Of a stretch of 64,000 bases of DNA, positions 1-8,667 are shown piece after piece (the first letter of the stretch is position 1; each line of letters starts with the position of its first letter). The notes under the pieces were generated by a model. It saw only the letters and a program-made list of their open reading frames with translations, searched no databases and was not told the origin of the DNA. This stretch comes from F1-120-MAGs238 sp964484185 (GTDB lineage: Bacteria > Planctomycetota > Phycisphaerae > Phycisphaerales > UBA1924), in NCBI GenBank assembly GCA_964484185.1, contig CAZAEQ010000007.1:1-64000 (forward strand), read 5' to 3'. A program made the position numbers and the translations under genes.

Positions 1-2
1 AA

Positions 3-128
3 GCGATGCCCGAGTTCGTCGCCAAGCACCCGATCTACGAGCACATCGGCTTGAAAGACCTCTGCCATCCGATCCCCCGCCTCCATTCCCCCACTCCGTC
101 ACTTCGTCACTCCGTCACTTCCACCTGA
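3..128 (+). CDS. C-terminal end of an unidentified protein (cut by window start)
   Basis: An open frame enters from the left edge and runs to a TGA at 126-128. It reads AMPEFVAKHPIYEHIGLKDL and then a Pro/Ser/Thr-rich tail. The first 25 or so residues look like genuine protein; the tail is encoded by a 16-bp tandem repeat and may be an extension after loss of an earlier stop. The family is not recognisable from so short a piece. The carboxyltransferase gene starts about 100 bp downstream on the same strand. Confidence 0.4.
   Translation, partial: AMPEFVAKHPIYEHIGLKDLCHPIPRLHSPTPSLRHSVTST
92..120. repeat. Short tandem repeat, 16-bp period
   Basis: CACTCCGTCACTTCGT at 92-107 is followed directly by CACTCCGTCACTT at 108-120. 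It lies across the 3' end of the leftmost open frame, just upstream of the carboxyltransferase gene. Confidence 0.6.
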
Positions 129-226
129 CCCCCTTCCCCCTCCTGTCCACTGCTCTTCTGTTCTCCTCTCTCGCCGCTTCGGCGACCCCCTACCCTCGCC
201 CACCAACAACCCCGCGAGCCGATTGC

Positions 227-1912
227 ATGTCGACCACCGCAACGCCAACTCCCGCCCCCACCCCACCCACTCTCAAAACCCTCGTTGCCGAAACGCTCAA
301 GCAAGAGGCCGAAATCAAACTCGGCGGCGGCAAAAAGGCCATCGAGCGTCAGCACGAAAAGAAACGTCTCACCGCGCGCGAACGCGTTGCCAAACTCATT
401 GACCCCAACACCTTTTTCCAGGAACTGGGGCTCTGGTCCGCGTTCAACATGTACACCGAATATGGCGGGGCCCCTGCCGCGGGAGTGGTCACTGGCGTCG
501 GCACTGTCCAGGGTCGCCAATGCATGATCATCGCCAACGATGCGACGGTGAAAGCCGGCGCGTTTTTTCCGATGACCTGCAAAAAAATCATCCGGGCCCA
601 GACCGTTGCCCACATGGCACGGTTGCCGTTGTTGTATCTGGTGGATTCGGCGGGGGTGTTCCTGCCGCTGCAGGAGGATGTTTTCCCCGATACTGATGAT
701 TTCGGGCGCATCTTCCGCAATAACGCCGTGATCAGCGCGGATGGAATTCCGCAGATCGCCGCGATCATGGGATATTGCGTCGCCGGCGGCGGGTATCTGC
801 CGGTGCTGTGCGACACGCTGCTGATGACCGAAGGGTCAGGGCTGTATCTGGCCGGGCCCGCGCTGGTGAAGGCCGCGATCGGGCAGGATGTGACTGATGA
901 AGAACTCGGCGGGGCGAGCATGCACGCGAGTATTTCGGGGACGATTGATTTCAAAGAACCGACTGATGAGCGGTGTATTGAGAGATTGCGCAGCCTGGTT
1001 CGCAAGTATCAGTTCTCGCCGCAGCCGGTTTCGAAGGGAAGGCCGTTTCATCCCGTTGAACGCATTTACGATGTGTTCACGGATAAGTCTGGTGCGCAGT
1101 ATGACACGCGCGAATTGATTGACACGATTGTGGATTCAGGAATCCGCATGGAAAACGGCAGCGAAGTTCTGGGCCCCGACTTCGATGAATACAAAGCTGA
1201 CTACGGACTATCAATCGTGTGCGGCTATGCCAAGCTCGGCGGCCACAGCGTCGGCATTGTGGCAAACCAGAAAAAACTCGTGCAGCGCACACTCGCTGGC
1301 GGCAAGGCCGGCCCCAGCAAAGCGACCCAGATGCCCGGCGTGATTTATGATGACAGCGCTGATAAGGCCGCGCGATTCATCATGGATTGCAACCAGCGCA
1401 AGATTCCGATCATCTTCCTGCACGACACAACTGGCTTCATGGTCGGGCGCGACAGCGAACAGGGCGGCATCATCCGCGCGGGCGCCAAGCTCGTCAACGC
1501 CATGTGCAATTCCATCGTGCCCAAAATCGTCGTCATCATCGGCGGCAGCTACGGAGCCGGAAACTACGCAATGTGCGGCAGAGCTTTCGACCAATACCTC
1601 TCATTCGCCTGGCCCAACGCCAAGTGCGCAGTGATGGGCGCGAATCAGGCAACCGGCACGCTGACGACGATTGAAGAAGCCAGCCGCAAACGCAAGGGCG
1701 AAGCGATCGATGAGGCAACGCATAAGCAGATTTACGCAGCTATCCATGCAAGTTATACGGAACAGGCGGATATCCGCCATGCGGCAAGCCGCGGCTGGGT
1801 GGATCGCATCATCGAGCCCCACAAAACCCGCGATGAATTGATCGCCGCGCTCGATTCGGCACGCGGTTGGGATTATTCCAAGCCCTTCAAAACCGGCGTT
1901 TTGCAAACCTAA
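227..1912 (+). CDS. Acyl-CoA carboxylase, carboxyltransferase (beta) subunit
   Basis: 561 aa. It transfers the carboxyl group from carboxybiotin to an acyl-CoA, as in propionyl-, methylcrotonyl- and related CoA carboxylases. The N-terminal half carries the RLTARERVAKLID motif (about 48-60) and the crotonase-like segment VDSAGVFLPLQED. The C-terminal half has TGFMVGRDSEQGG and GGSYGAGNYAMCGRAFD, followed by WPNAKCAVMG, the CoA/biotin-site glycine loops of the family. The WPNA motif and length favour the methylcrotonyl/geranyl-like branch, but the substrate cannot be fixed. The N-terminus is a Thr/Pro-rich leader of about 15 residues. No biotin carboxylase or biotin carrier gene is adjacent. 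ATG chosen; the Shine-Dalgarno is weak. Confidence 0.93.
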   Translation: MSTTATPTPAPTPPTLKTLVAETLKQEAEIKLGGGKKAIERQHEKKRLTARERVAKLIDPNTFFQELGLWSAFNMYTEYGGAPAAGVVTGVGTVQGRQCMIIANDATVKAGAFFPMTCKKIIRAQTVAHMARLPLLYLVDSAGVFLPLQEDVFPDTDDFGRIFRNNAVISADGIPQIAAIMGYCVAGGGYLPVLCDTLLMTEGSGLYLAGPALVKAAIGQDVTDEELGGASMHASISGTIDFKEPTDERCIERLRSLVRKYQFSPQPVSKGRPFHPVERIYDVFTDKSGAQYDTRELIDTIVDSGIRMENGSEVLGPDFDEYKADYGLSIVCGYAKLGGHSVGIVANQKKLVQRTLAGGKAGPSKATQMPGVIYDDSADKAARFIMDCNQRKIPIIFLHDTTGFMVGRDSEQGGIIRAGAKLVNAMCNSIVPKIVVIIGGSYGAGNYAMCGRAFDQYLSFAWPNAKCAVMGANQATGTLTTIEEASRKRKGEAIDEATHKQIYAAIHASYTEQADIRHAASRGWVDRIIEPHKTRDELIAALDSARGWDYSKPFKTGVLQT

Positions 1913-1925
1913 ACTACTGCTCCTT

Positions 1926-3521
1926 ATGCCAGCCCGGAAAGTACGTTTACAAAACTGCCCAGCAATGCAAAGTGACCGAGAATTCGGCCACAGCGTTCTG
2001 GACCAAAGCCTCTTCGACATGTTCGAGGCCGATGATGTTGATGGTCCAGATAAAGAACAATACAACCGCGCGGTCCTGGCATATGAGCACGGCGATATCG
2101 AAGAAGCCACGCGGCTTTTTCAGAAAGTGACCCAGGATAATCCCAAGGCCGTGGCGGCAAGATGCAACTGGGGAGTGTGCCTGGCACAGTCTGGAGAAAT
2201 TGAATCCGGCCTCAACCAACTTCGACTCGCGGCGAAAGAAGATCCCAATTCAGTACTGGTCCACGCCAACACAGGCGTGATCTGCTGGATGACGGGCGAC
2301 TTGAAAGACGCTGAAGAATCGCTGGCCCGGGCGAGAGAATTGGAACCCACCGATCCGCGCGTGGCGTTTTTGTATGCGCGAGTTGTTGATACGCAAGGAT
2401 TTCACGATCAGGCGATCGACATCATGCAGGAATCGGCGCGGGATAATCCGACCGATGCATCGACCTTTGATAACCTGGGAATCTTCCTGCGCAGCCAGAA
2501 CAGGACCGAAGAGGCGATCGCAGCGTTTGAGCGTGCATGCGAACTTGATCCGGCAGATTCCAATCCGTGGTACAACCTGGCGAATACGTATATCGATGCG
2601 GAGAAATTCGATAAGGCCGAAGAGGCGATGCGCAAGCACATGAAGCTTGAGCCCGGCCACTCCTGTCCGCACTATGAGCTTGGAATTATTCTCGCCGATC
2701 GAGGCCGCACGAAAGAGGCGATCGAGTTGTTCAAGCAGTATGCAGAACTTGAGCCGACCGACCCTAAGGGCCCATGCTCGATCGGCATTGAGTTCACTCG
2801 CACGGGGAATCATGTCGAGAGCGAAAAGATGTATCGCGAGGCGCTGAAGATTGATCCAGGATATGACTGGGCCAATCACAGTCTCGGGCTTTTGCGGTTA
2901 TCGCAGGACCGCGTCAAAGAAGCACAGGCACTATTCGCGCACGCTTTCGAGCAGGATCCGACGCTGATTCCTTCGAAGCATTATCTTGCGGTCTGCAATG
3001 GATTGCTGGATACGCGGAAGACTGTGGCGGCGATGAAGGCGAATCCGACGGATGACAATTACCACGTGCTGGTGTCGCTGGAAGAACGCCTGCGCGATAC
3101 GCCGCGGATTGATGATCACATCTTTGTTGCTAAAGAGCTGCAGAAGATGGCGCCGTATGACCCGACTGCCAATGGCATTCTGGGCATGGCGCTGGTGGAG
3201 CGCGGCGATTACGCCGCGGCGATTAAGGCACTGAAGAAGGTGCTGGCACTGAACCCAGTTGACCCGCTTGCGCCTGTGTATCTGGGGCGGGCGCTAGTTG
3301 AGCGCGAGCGGTTTAAGGAAGCACTCCCCCACTTGCAGCGTGCGGTGCATATTGATGCGACACATGTTGAGGCGAATGTGACGCTGCTGTATTGCCTGAG
3401 TCAGATCGAGACTTCGACGGATGCGATGCTGCGGCCGCAGGCTGAGATTGTTTTGAAACTTGAGCCGGGCAATAAGCTGGCGGAGTTGATTATCACGCAG
3501 CTTGATCGACGCGGGGCTTGA
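1926..3521 (+). CDS. TPR-repeat protein
   Basis: 531 aa composed almost entirely of tetratricopeptide repeats, at least ten units, for example YNRAVLAYEHGDIEEATRLF near residue 45, then units ending in NP, DP or EPTD at about 34-residue spacing. No signal peptide, membrane segment or catalytic domain is visible, so it is probably a cytoplasmic protein-interaction scaffold. It begins 13 bp after the carboxyltransferase stop and may be cotranscribed. The start is uncertain: in-frame ATGs at 1926, 1965 and 2019 all precede the first repeat and none has a strong ribosome-binding site. It converges with astD, with 4 bp between the stops. Confidence 0.85.
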   Translation: MPARKVRLQNCPAMQSDREFGHSVLDQSLFDMFEADDVDGPDKEQYNRAVLAYEHGDIEEATRLFQKVTQDNPKAVAARCNWGVCLAQSGEIESGLNQLRLAAKEDPNSVLVHANTGVICWMTGDLKDAEESLARARELEPTDPRVAFLYARVVDTQGFHDQAIDIMQESARDNPTDASTFDNLGIFLRSQNRTEEAIAAFERACELDPADSNPWYNLANTYIDAEKFDKAEEAMRKHMKLEPGHSCPHYELGIILADRGRTKEAIELFKQYAELEPTDPKGPCSIGIEFTRTGNHVESEKMYREALKIDPGYDWANHSLGLLRLSQDRVKEAQALFAHAFEQDPTLIPSKHYLAVCNGLLDTRKTVAAMKANPTDDNYHVLVSLEERLRDTPRIDDHIFVAKELQKMAPYDPTANGILGMALVERGDYAAAIKALKKVLALNPVDPLAPVYLGRALVERERFKEALPHLQRAVHIDATHVEANVTLLYCLSQIETSTDAMLRPQAEIVLKLEPGNKLAELIITQLDRRGA

Positions 3522-3525
3522 AGAA

Positions 3526-5073
3526 TCAGGCGAGCCAGGATTCGTCAAAGTGCATGCCGGTTGGGATAGTTGCGCCGTTCCCCTGTTCAACCATGCAGCC
3601 AACTGGATACGCGCAGTAGTCGAGTGAGAACGCGCCGGCCGGGCGGTGATTTCCTGAGAGGCCCAGGCCGCCGAAGGGGAGTTTGCTGGAGGCGCCGGCG
3701 GTACCAGTATTGACATTAATACACCCAGCACGAGACTCGTTCATGAAACGCTCAATCGCCGCGGCGTTCTTGGTAAAGATCGATGCGGCCAATCCGAAGT
3801 TAGTCGCATTGGCCTGCTCGATTGCATCGTCGAGGGAATCGACGATTGAGATGCGAAGGAAGGGGCCGAAGATTTCGACATCGGCGCCTGCGCCCTGCTG
3901 CGAAGTCGTGAAGCGGTCGACCTTCATGACGGCTGGGGAGATGTACCAGCCTTCCTGGCCGATGGTCGCGGGTTGGACGAGCAGCTCGCCGCCGGCGCGG
4001 GCGAGTTCTGCGATTCCGTGCAGGATTGATTTGCGGGCTTGATCGGAAATGACGGGGCCCATGAAGACTGGGAATTTGGAGTCGGGCTCGCCGATTGAGA
4101 GGGCGCTCGCGCCTTTGCAGATCGCGGCGATGACTTTTTGTGCGACATCTTTGTGGACGATGACGCGGCGTGTGCAGGTGCAGCGCTGGCCGCTGGTGAT
4201 GAAGGCGGAGCGGATGCACTCGATGGCGGCTTGCTTCAGGTCGGCATCGGGCATGATGATGGCGGGGTTGTTGCCGCCCATTTCGAGTGCGAGGATGCGG
4301 CCGGGGCGATCGAGATTGGCCTCCATGATGCGGCGGCCGACGGCCCAGGAACCGGTGAAGAGGATGCCGTCGATGTCGGCGTGATTGGAGATTGCGGATG
4401 CGACATCCGCGCCGCCTTGGACAAGATTCAGGACGCCGGGCGGGGCACCTTCGGCATCGAGGGCTTCGTGGTACAACTCTGCGAGCAGTTGGCCGATCGC
4501 GGGCGTTTTGTCGCTGGGTTTGAGGACGATCGTGTTGCCCATTGCAAGGGCAGGCACGATGTGGCCGTTGGGCAGGTGGGCCGGGAAGTTGAATGGGCCC
4601 AGGACTGCCATGACGCCGTGCGGGCGGAAACTGCATACGCCGCGGCGGGTTGCGCTGAGGCCGGTTTCGAAACCTTTGACGCGCGACATTCCTGAATCGG
4701 CGGATTCGTCGAGGGTGATGTCGACTTTGGCGGCGAGAAGCTGGGCTTCGCCGCGGGCGTCCCAGAGAACCTTGCCGGTTTCATCGCTGATGAGGCGGGT
4801 GATTGCATCTTCTTTGCTTTTGCAGATCGCGGCGAACTTGCGGAGGACGGCGAAGCGCTTGTCTCGCGGCCACTTTTTCCAATCGGCGAAGGCGGTGCGT
4901 GCTGATGTGACCGCTTTGTCGACGTCGGTCAGTCGCGGTGAGCCGCTCCAGATTGTCTGCGATGGATGCGCGGGGCTGGTGGAACGCATGGCGTCGCCAG
5001 CGATCGCGGTGAACTTGCCGCCGATCAGGTTGGATGCGGGGTGTGTCAATGAAGGGTGTGAGGGGCCTATCAC
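3526..5073 (-). CDS. astD: Succinylglutamate-semialdehyde dehydrogenase
   Basis: 515 aa aldehyde dehydrogenase. In the arginine succinyltransferase (AST) pathway this enzyme oxidises N-succinylglutamate semialdehyde with NAD. Visible motifs are GPFNFPAHLPNGH (substrate/cofactor entry), KPSDKTP, GSWAVGRRIM (NAD binding), LEMGGNNPAI with the general-base Glu, and SGQRCTCTRR with the catalytic Cys. GNNPAI and GQRCTCTRR are typical of AstD rather than general ALDHs. The start is a GTG that overlaps the stop of the upstream astA as GTGA, which indicates translational coupling. Usual AstD length is about 490 aa. Confidence 0.9.
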   Translation of the reverse strand: MIGPSHPSLTHPASNLIGGKFTAIAGDAMRSTSPAHPSQTIWSGSPRLTDVDKAVTSARTAFADWKKWPRDKRFAVLRKFAAICKSKEDAITRLISDETGKVLWDARGEAQLLAAKVDITLDESADSGMSRVKGFETGLSATRRGVCSFRPHGVMAVLGPFNFPAHLPNGHIVPALAMGNTIVLKPSDKTPAIGQLLAELYHEALDAEGAPPGVLNLVQGGADVASAISNHADIDGILFTGSWAVGRRIMEANLDRPGRILALEMGGNNPAIIMPDADLKQAAIECIRSAFITSGQRCTCTRRVIVHKDVAQKVIAAICKGASALSIGEPDSKFPVFMGPVISDQARKSILHGIAELARAGGELLVQPATIGQEGWYISPAVMKVDRFTTSQQGAGADVEIFGPFLRISIVDSLDDAIEQANATNFGLAASIFTKNAAAIERFMNESRAGCINVNTGTAGASSKLPFGGLGLSGNHRPAGAFSLDYCAYPVGCMVEQGNGATIPTGMHFDESWLA

Positions 5074-6251
5074 TTCTTCGCTTTCCTGGGAGCTTTCTTC
5101 TTCACCGCCTTTTTGGCTGGCGATTTCTTGGCGGCTTCCTGCACATCTTCGTGTGGGACGTGTGGTTCCATTGGCGTAACGCCAGCGTCCATGTCGCTCG
5201 AGCCTTTGAGCAATTTCATTGCTTCGGGCGGCACGCGAAGGGTGTCTTCATCGAGGAAATAGGCGGTTTCGACTGCGAAGAACTCGCCATCGCGGTGCAT
5301 GACGCTCACGATGCCGTGGCCGTTGCACTTTGAGGAGTCGATGGATTTTCCGAGTTTGGCGCGGCGCGTCTCGCGCACGAGCGAGATGCTTTGCGTGGGG
5401 GCATCGAGATGTGGGCCGGCGTCGAAGGGGTCGACGAAGCCGCGGTAGCGGAAGCCGAGGGATTCAAGGAGCCTGCGGGCGGGGACGGTTTCGCGCGAGA
5501 CTACTGCCACTGAGTTTTGCACTTCGAGCGGGAAGAGCGAGAGGTAGATTTCATCTTTGGGGAGCAGGTCGGAAATGAACTTGCGGTTGTGCTGGCAGAA
5601 TCGATCGGCTTCAGCATATTTCACGGGGATGAAGCGGCGGCCGAATGCGTCCCAGAATGTGTTGTCACCTTCGGGAGATACTGGCGCCATCATTTCGGCG
5701 ATCACTCGGTCGGCGAAGAGTTCGGGGTAGAGACCCATGAAGTGGAAGCGGACGAAGGAGAGGAAGCGGCCGGGGCGAGCTTTGTGGCCGCGGTGAGAGG
5801 GCTGGAGGATCAGGCCGCCGATTTCGCTTGGGCCGGATTCATCGCCATGCAACTGGAATGTTGTGTGCGTTGTGCCCTGGCCCAGGCCTTGGCTGTGGAA
5901 TTTCTTTTCGCTCAGTCGGAGTGACCAGTTGGGATCTTGTGGGCCGCCCTGGTGGGCGCGGATCTGGGAGGTGCCGATCACGCCGCCTTGCTCGGTGTCT
6001 TCGAGAGCGAACATGAAGAGGTCGGAGTCTTCATCCATTGCGGACACGCCGCCGGAAGTGCTGCGGCGTTTTTTGGGTTTGGCATCGGTGTCGGCCGGAT
6101 TGCCAGCGGCCTTGGAGAAGGCTTTGTGAGAATGGGCAATTTTGTCAGCGATGAGGCGTTCATCGGGGGGAAGGTTGATGAAATAGACCATTCGCGCGAG
6201 CTTGGCGAACGTTTGAGCATCCTTCGGTTTGGCTTGGCGAATGAGGAACAT
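5070..6251 (-). CDS. astA: Arginine N-succinyltransferase (AstA-like) with Lys-rich tail
   Basis: About 393 aa GNAT-fold protein of the AstA family, which transfers succinyl from succinyl-CoA to arginine in the first AST step. The N-terminus MFLIRQAKPKDAQTFAKLAR and the C-terminal stretch with PFDAGPHLDAP, then ISLVRETR, match AstA, as does pairing with astD. The ATG at 6251 has GGAG 8 nt upstream; a longer frame from a TTG at 6350 has no such support. Two oddities: an insert around residues 48-60 rich in Lys and Asp, and a final segment of about 20 residues, AAKKSPAKKAVKKKAPRKAK, that resembles histone-H1-type tails. astB, astC and astE are not nearby. Confidence 0.85.
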   Translation of the reverse strand: MFLIRQAKPKDAQTFAKLARMVYFINLPPDERLIADKIAHSHKAFSKAAGNPADTDAKPKKRRSTSGGVSAMDEDSDLFMFALEDTEQGGVIGTSQIRAHQGGPQDPNWSLRLSEKKFHSQGLGQGTTHTTFQLHGDESGPSEIGGLILQPSHRGHKARPGRFLSFVRFHFMGLYPELFADRVIAEMMAPVSPEGDNTFWDAFGRRFIPVKYAEADRFCQHNRKFISDLLPKDEIYLSLFPLEVQNSVAVVSRETVPARRLLESLGFRYRGFVDPFDAGPHLDAPTQSISLVRETRRAKLGKSIDSSKCNGHGIVSVMHRDGEFFAVETAYFLDEDTLRVPPEAMKLLKGSSDMDAGVTPMEPHVPHEDVQEAAKKSPAKKAVKKKAPRKAKK

Positions 6252-6489
6252 GTTAGGACTCCAGTAGGACATTGCGAGCCGTTTCGCTGATCCTCCTTGA
6301 TCGACCAAGGGTAGGGGCTTGGCCAGCAAAGACTGCAGAAAGAAAGACAATTTCAGAGATTGTAAGTATCTGTAATTAATAGACTTATGTAAAACAAGCA
6401 GGTTGGAATGTCTGATTGCCTACTCCACTCTTGGGAAGTCAGGTGAATGCCGCTAGTTTAGGTTCGCTCGCTCAACATACCCTGCATCC

Positions 6490-7332
6490 ATGTCTAGACC
6501 ACTCGATCCCGGCCTTACCTCTGATCTTCGCGGCAAGCTCGATTATGCCGGGTATCTGCACCTGGATCAATTGCTGACCGCGCAGGAGACACGGAGTCCG
6601 CATAATGCGCACGATGAGTTGCTTTTCATCATTCAGCATCAGACCAGCGAGCTTTGGTTCAAGCTGATGATCCATGAATTGCGGCATGCGCGGCAGTTGA
6701 TTAAGGAAGACAAGCTGGAGGCGGCGTTCAAGGATCTGTCGCGCGTCAAGAACATTCAGGCGCAGCTGGTGAGTCAGTGGGGAGTTCTTGCAACTTTGAC
6801 GCCCAATGACTACATCCAGTTCCGCGCTTCGCTGGGACCATCTTCTGGATTTCAGTCGTATCAGAATCGGTTGCTGGAATTTTTGCTGGGGTTCAAGAAT
6901 CGCGAAGTGATTCGGTTCTTTGAGCATCGGCCGGAGATCAAGGCCGAGATGGAAGCGGAGCTTGCTACGCCTGGGATCTATGACGAGTTTTTGCAGTATC
7001 TGTATCGGCGCGGCAAGGCCATTCCCAAGGAAGTGCTTGAAAGTGATTTCACGACGCGGCGGCCAGCGCATGCTGGTGTGATTGCGGTGTTCAAAGATAT
7101 TTATGAGCGGCCGCAGGATGGGAACTGGGATGCGTATGAGATGGCGGAGAAACTGCTGGATATCGATGAGACGCACGCGGTGTGGCGGTACCGGCACTAC
7201 TTGGTTGTGCGGCGCATCATCGGAATGAAAATGGGAACTGGCGGTTCGAGCGGGTCGGCGTACCTGCAGAGCGTTGTGGGCGAAGTTTTCTTCCCGGAAC
7301 TGTGGGATGTGAGAACGTCGATCGGCACATGA
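6490..7332 (+). CDS. kynA: Tryptophan 2,3-dioxygenase
   Basis: 280 aa. This haem enzyme opens the indole ring of tryptophan to N-formylkynurenine, the first step of kynurenine catabolism. It shows DYAGYLHLDQLL, the HDELLFIIQHQTSELWFKL segment including the distal haem-pocket His, the FRASLGPSSGFQS substrate loop, and a C-terminal RRIIGMKMGTGGSSG that closes the active site. Length matches the bacterial family. It is divergent from astA across 238 bp, and its stop abuts the stop of the convergent histidine kinase with no gap. No kynureninase or formamidase gene is adjacent. Confidence 0.96.
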   Translation: MSRPLDPGLTSDLRGKLDYAGYLHLDQLLTAQETRSPHNAHDELLFIIQHQTSELWFKLMIHELRHARQLIKEDKLEAAFKDLSRVKNIQAQLVSQWGVLATLTPNDYIQFRASLGPSSGFQSYQNRLLEFLLGFKNREVIRFFEHRPEIKAEMEAELATPGIYDEFLQYLYRRGKAIPKEVLESDFTTRRPAHAGVIAVFKDIYERPQDGNWDAYEMAEKLLDIDETHAVWRYRHYLVVRRIIGMKMGTGGSSGSAYLQSVVGEVFFPELWDVRTSIGT

Positions 7333-8196
7333 TCAAACGCGGGCCGCAACTGCGGGGAGTTTGATGACGAAATCGGTGCCTTTTCCAAGCTCTGAAATGA
7401 GTTCGAGGCGACCGTGGTGCGCTTCGATAATTCGGCGCGATGTGGGAAGGCCCAGACCGGTGCCGCCGGCTTTGGTGGTGAAATAGGGATCGAAGATTTT
7501 CTGCTGGCGTTCTTTGGCGATGCCAGGACCGGTATCGATCACATGAAGCGTTACGAATTCCCGCTTTTCAGCATCGACCTCGCGCATGGTGCGGACGATG
7601 AGTTCTCGGGGCGCTGGCGAATCTGAGGTTTGTGCATCGAGGCCCCCCATTACTTGCACAGCGTTGAGCATGAGATTGAGCGCAGCCTGTTTCACGCGCT
7701 GAGAATCCATATCGGCGAGGAGTTCGCCGGGCGCGAGATCGAGGCGGAGGCGGACTCCGGATTTTTCGGCCTGAGGGAGAAAGAAATCTGCGAGTTCATC
7801 TACCGCCGTGTTGAGGTCCGAGACTTTCATATCGAGCCGGAGTTCGCCGGCGTACTCGAGGAAGTCCTGGAGGATGCCGCGGAGACGGTCAACTTCGCGT
7901 TTGAGGGATTGGAGGCGGCGCGAGAGGCGACTGCGTTTTTCTTCTTCGATTTCGAGTTCGTCCAGACCCTCTTCAAGAAGCTGAACATTGAGGCCGAGAG
8001 TTGAGAGCGGATTTTTGATTTCGTGCGCGAGGCCGCCGGTCATGGCGCCGATTTCAGCGAGGCGTTCAGCGGAACGCGCGCGGCGTTCGGCAACGAGCGT
8101 TCTGGCGAGACTGCGTCGAATCACGAGGCGCGCGGCGAGAGCCGTGGCGAGAACACCAAGGACAATACCTGTAAATAGCCAGAGTGATGGAGGCAC
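7333..8196 (-). CDS. Membrane-anchored sensor histidine kinase without a sensor domain
   Basis: 287 aa. One N-terminal transmembrane helix (about residues 5-28) is followed directly by a HisKA domain with the phospho-acceptor in GGLAHEIKNPLSTL and by an HATPase domain with N box (LNLMLNAVQ), G1 (DTGPGIA) and G2 (GTGLGLPTSRRI). There is no periplasmic, PAS or HAMP domain, so the input must come through the membrane segment or a partner. It starts with GTG 6 bp after the cold-shock gene and is almost certainly cotranscribed with it. No response regulator is adjacent. Confidence 0.88.
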   Translation of the reverse strand: MPPSLWLFTGIVLGVLATALAARLVIRRSLARTLVAERRARSAERLAEIGAMTGGLAHEIKNPLSTLGLNVQLLEEGLDELEIEEEKRSRLSRRLQSLKREVDRLRGILQDFLEYAGELRLDMKVSDLNTAVDELADFFLPQAEKSGVRLRLDLAPGELLADMDSQRVKQAALNLMLNAVQVMGGLDAQTSDSPAPRELIVRTMREVDAEKREFVTLHVIDTGPGIAKERQQKIFDPYFTTKAGGTGLGLPTSRRIIEAHHGRLELISELGKGTDFVIKLPAVAARV

Positions 8197-8202
8197 GCGG
8201 GA

Positions 8203-8526
8203 TTATCGGCGCGGTGACCGCACGTGGGGTGCTTTGTCAGGGACTTTTACCAAAGTAGATTCACTGCCACGGGCAACTTTCGTTGCTTTCCAGCCCTTGT
8301 CCGTTTTTTGAGCTGAATACACCACACTGCTGCCATCTTTGAGAGCTCGGAAGCCGTCACCGGCGATGACTTGGAAATGGACGAAAATGTCCTGACCTTG
8401 CGGCCCGACGATGAACCCAAAACCTTTGCGGGGATCAAACCATTTGACGATGCCTTCAACATCGTCCAAATGATCTGACGGCGCACCTGCAGATGAGTCC
8501 GGCGTAGAGTTTTGGTTTTCAACCAT
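8203..8526 (-). CDS. Cold-shock-domain protein
   Basis: 107 aa. The cold-shock domain (about residues 23-90) has RNP1 KGFGFIV and RNP2 DIFVHF, the aromatic surfaces that bind single-stranded nucleic acid. It is longer than the usual 67-70 aa CspA: it has a 22-residue polar N-terminal lead and a basic C-terminal tail. The ATG at 8526 has GAGG just upstream; a longer frame reaching 8655 reads through the pnp terminator region and is not credible. The downstream gene, 6 bp away, is a histidine kinase. Confidence 0.92.
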   Translation of the reverse strand: MVENQNSTPDSSAGAPSDHLDDVEGIVKWFDPRKGFGFIVGPQGQDIFVHFQVIAGDGFRALKDGSSVVYSAQKTDKGWKATKVARGSESTLVKVPDKAPHVRSPRR

Positions 8527-8605
8527 GACACACCTCGCGAGAGAGGGCTGGTCCAACTTCTCTAGATTAACAGGTTTTGGGACTACGTCAACTGAGAATG
8601 ACACT

Positions 8606-8643
8606 AATAAAAAACAAACAGGCAGGCCAAATGACCTGCCTGT
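8606..8643 (-). terminator. Intrinsic terminator of pnp
   Basis: Nine-bp perfect stem, ACAGGCAGG (8618-8626) with CCTGCCTGT (8635-8643), 8-nt loop. On the minus strand it is followed by TTTGTTTTTTATT. It lies 25 bp past the pnp stop. Confidence 0.85.
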
Positions 8644-8667
8644 CGTTTGCTTCATGCAAATAGGTAA

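Noticed and set aside
107..613. Minus-strand open frame opposite the carboxyltransferase gene
   Set aside because: Shadow of a clear plus-strand coding gene; Gly/Arg-rich composition without any domain.
4138..4695. Plus-strand open frame opposite astD
   Set aside because: Antisense shadow of a well-supported dehydrogenase.
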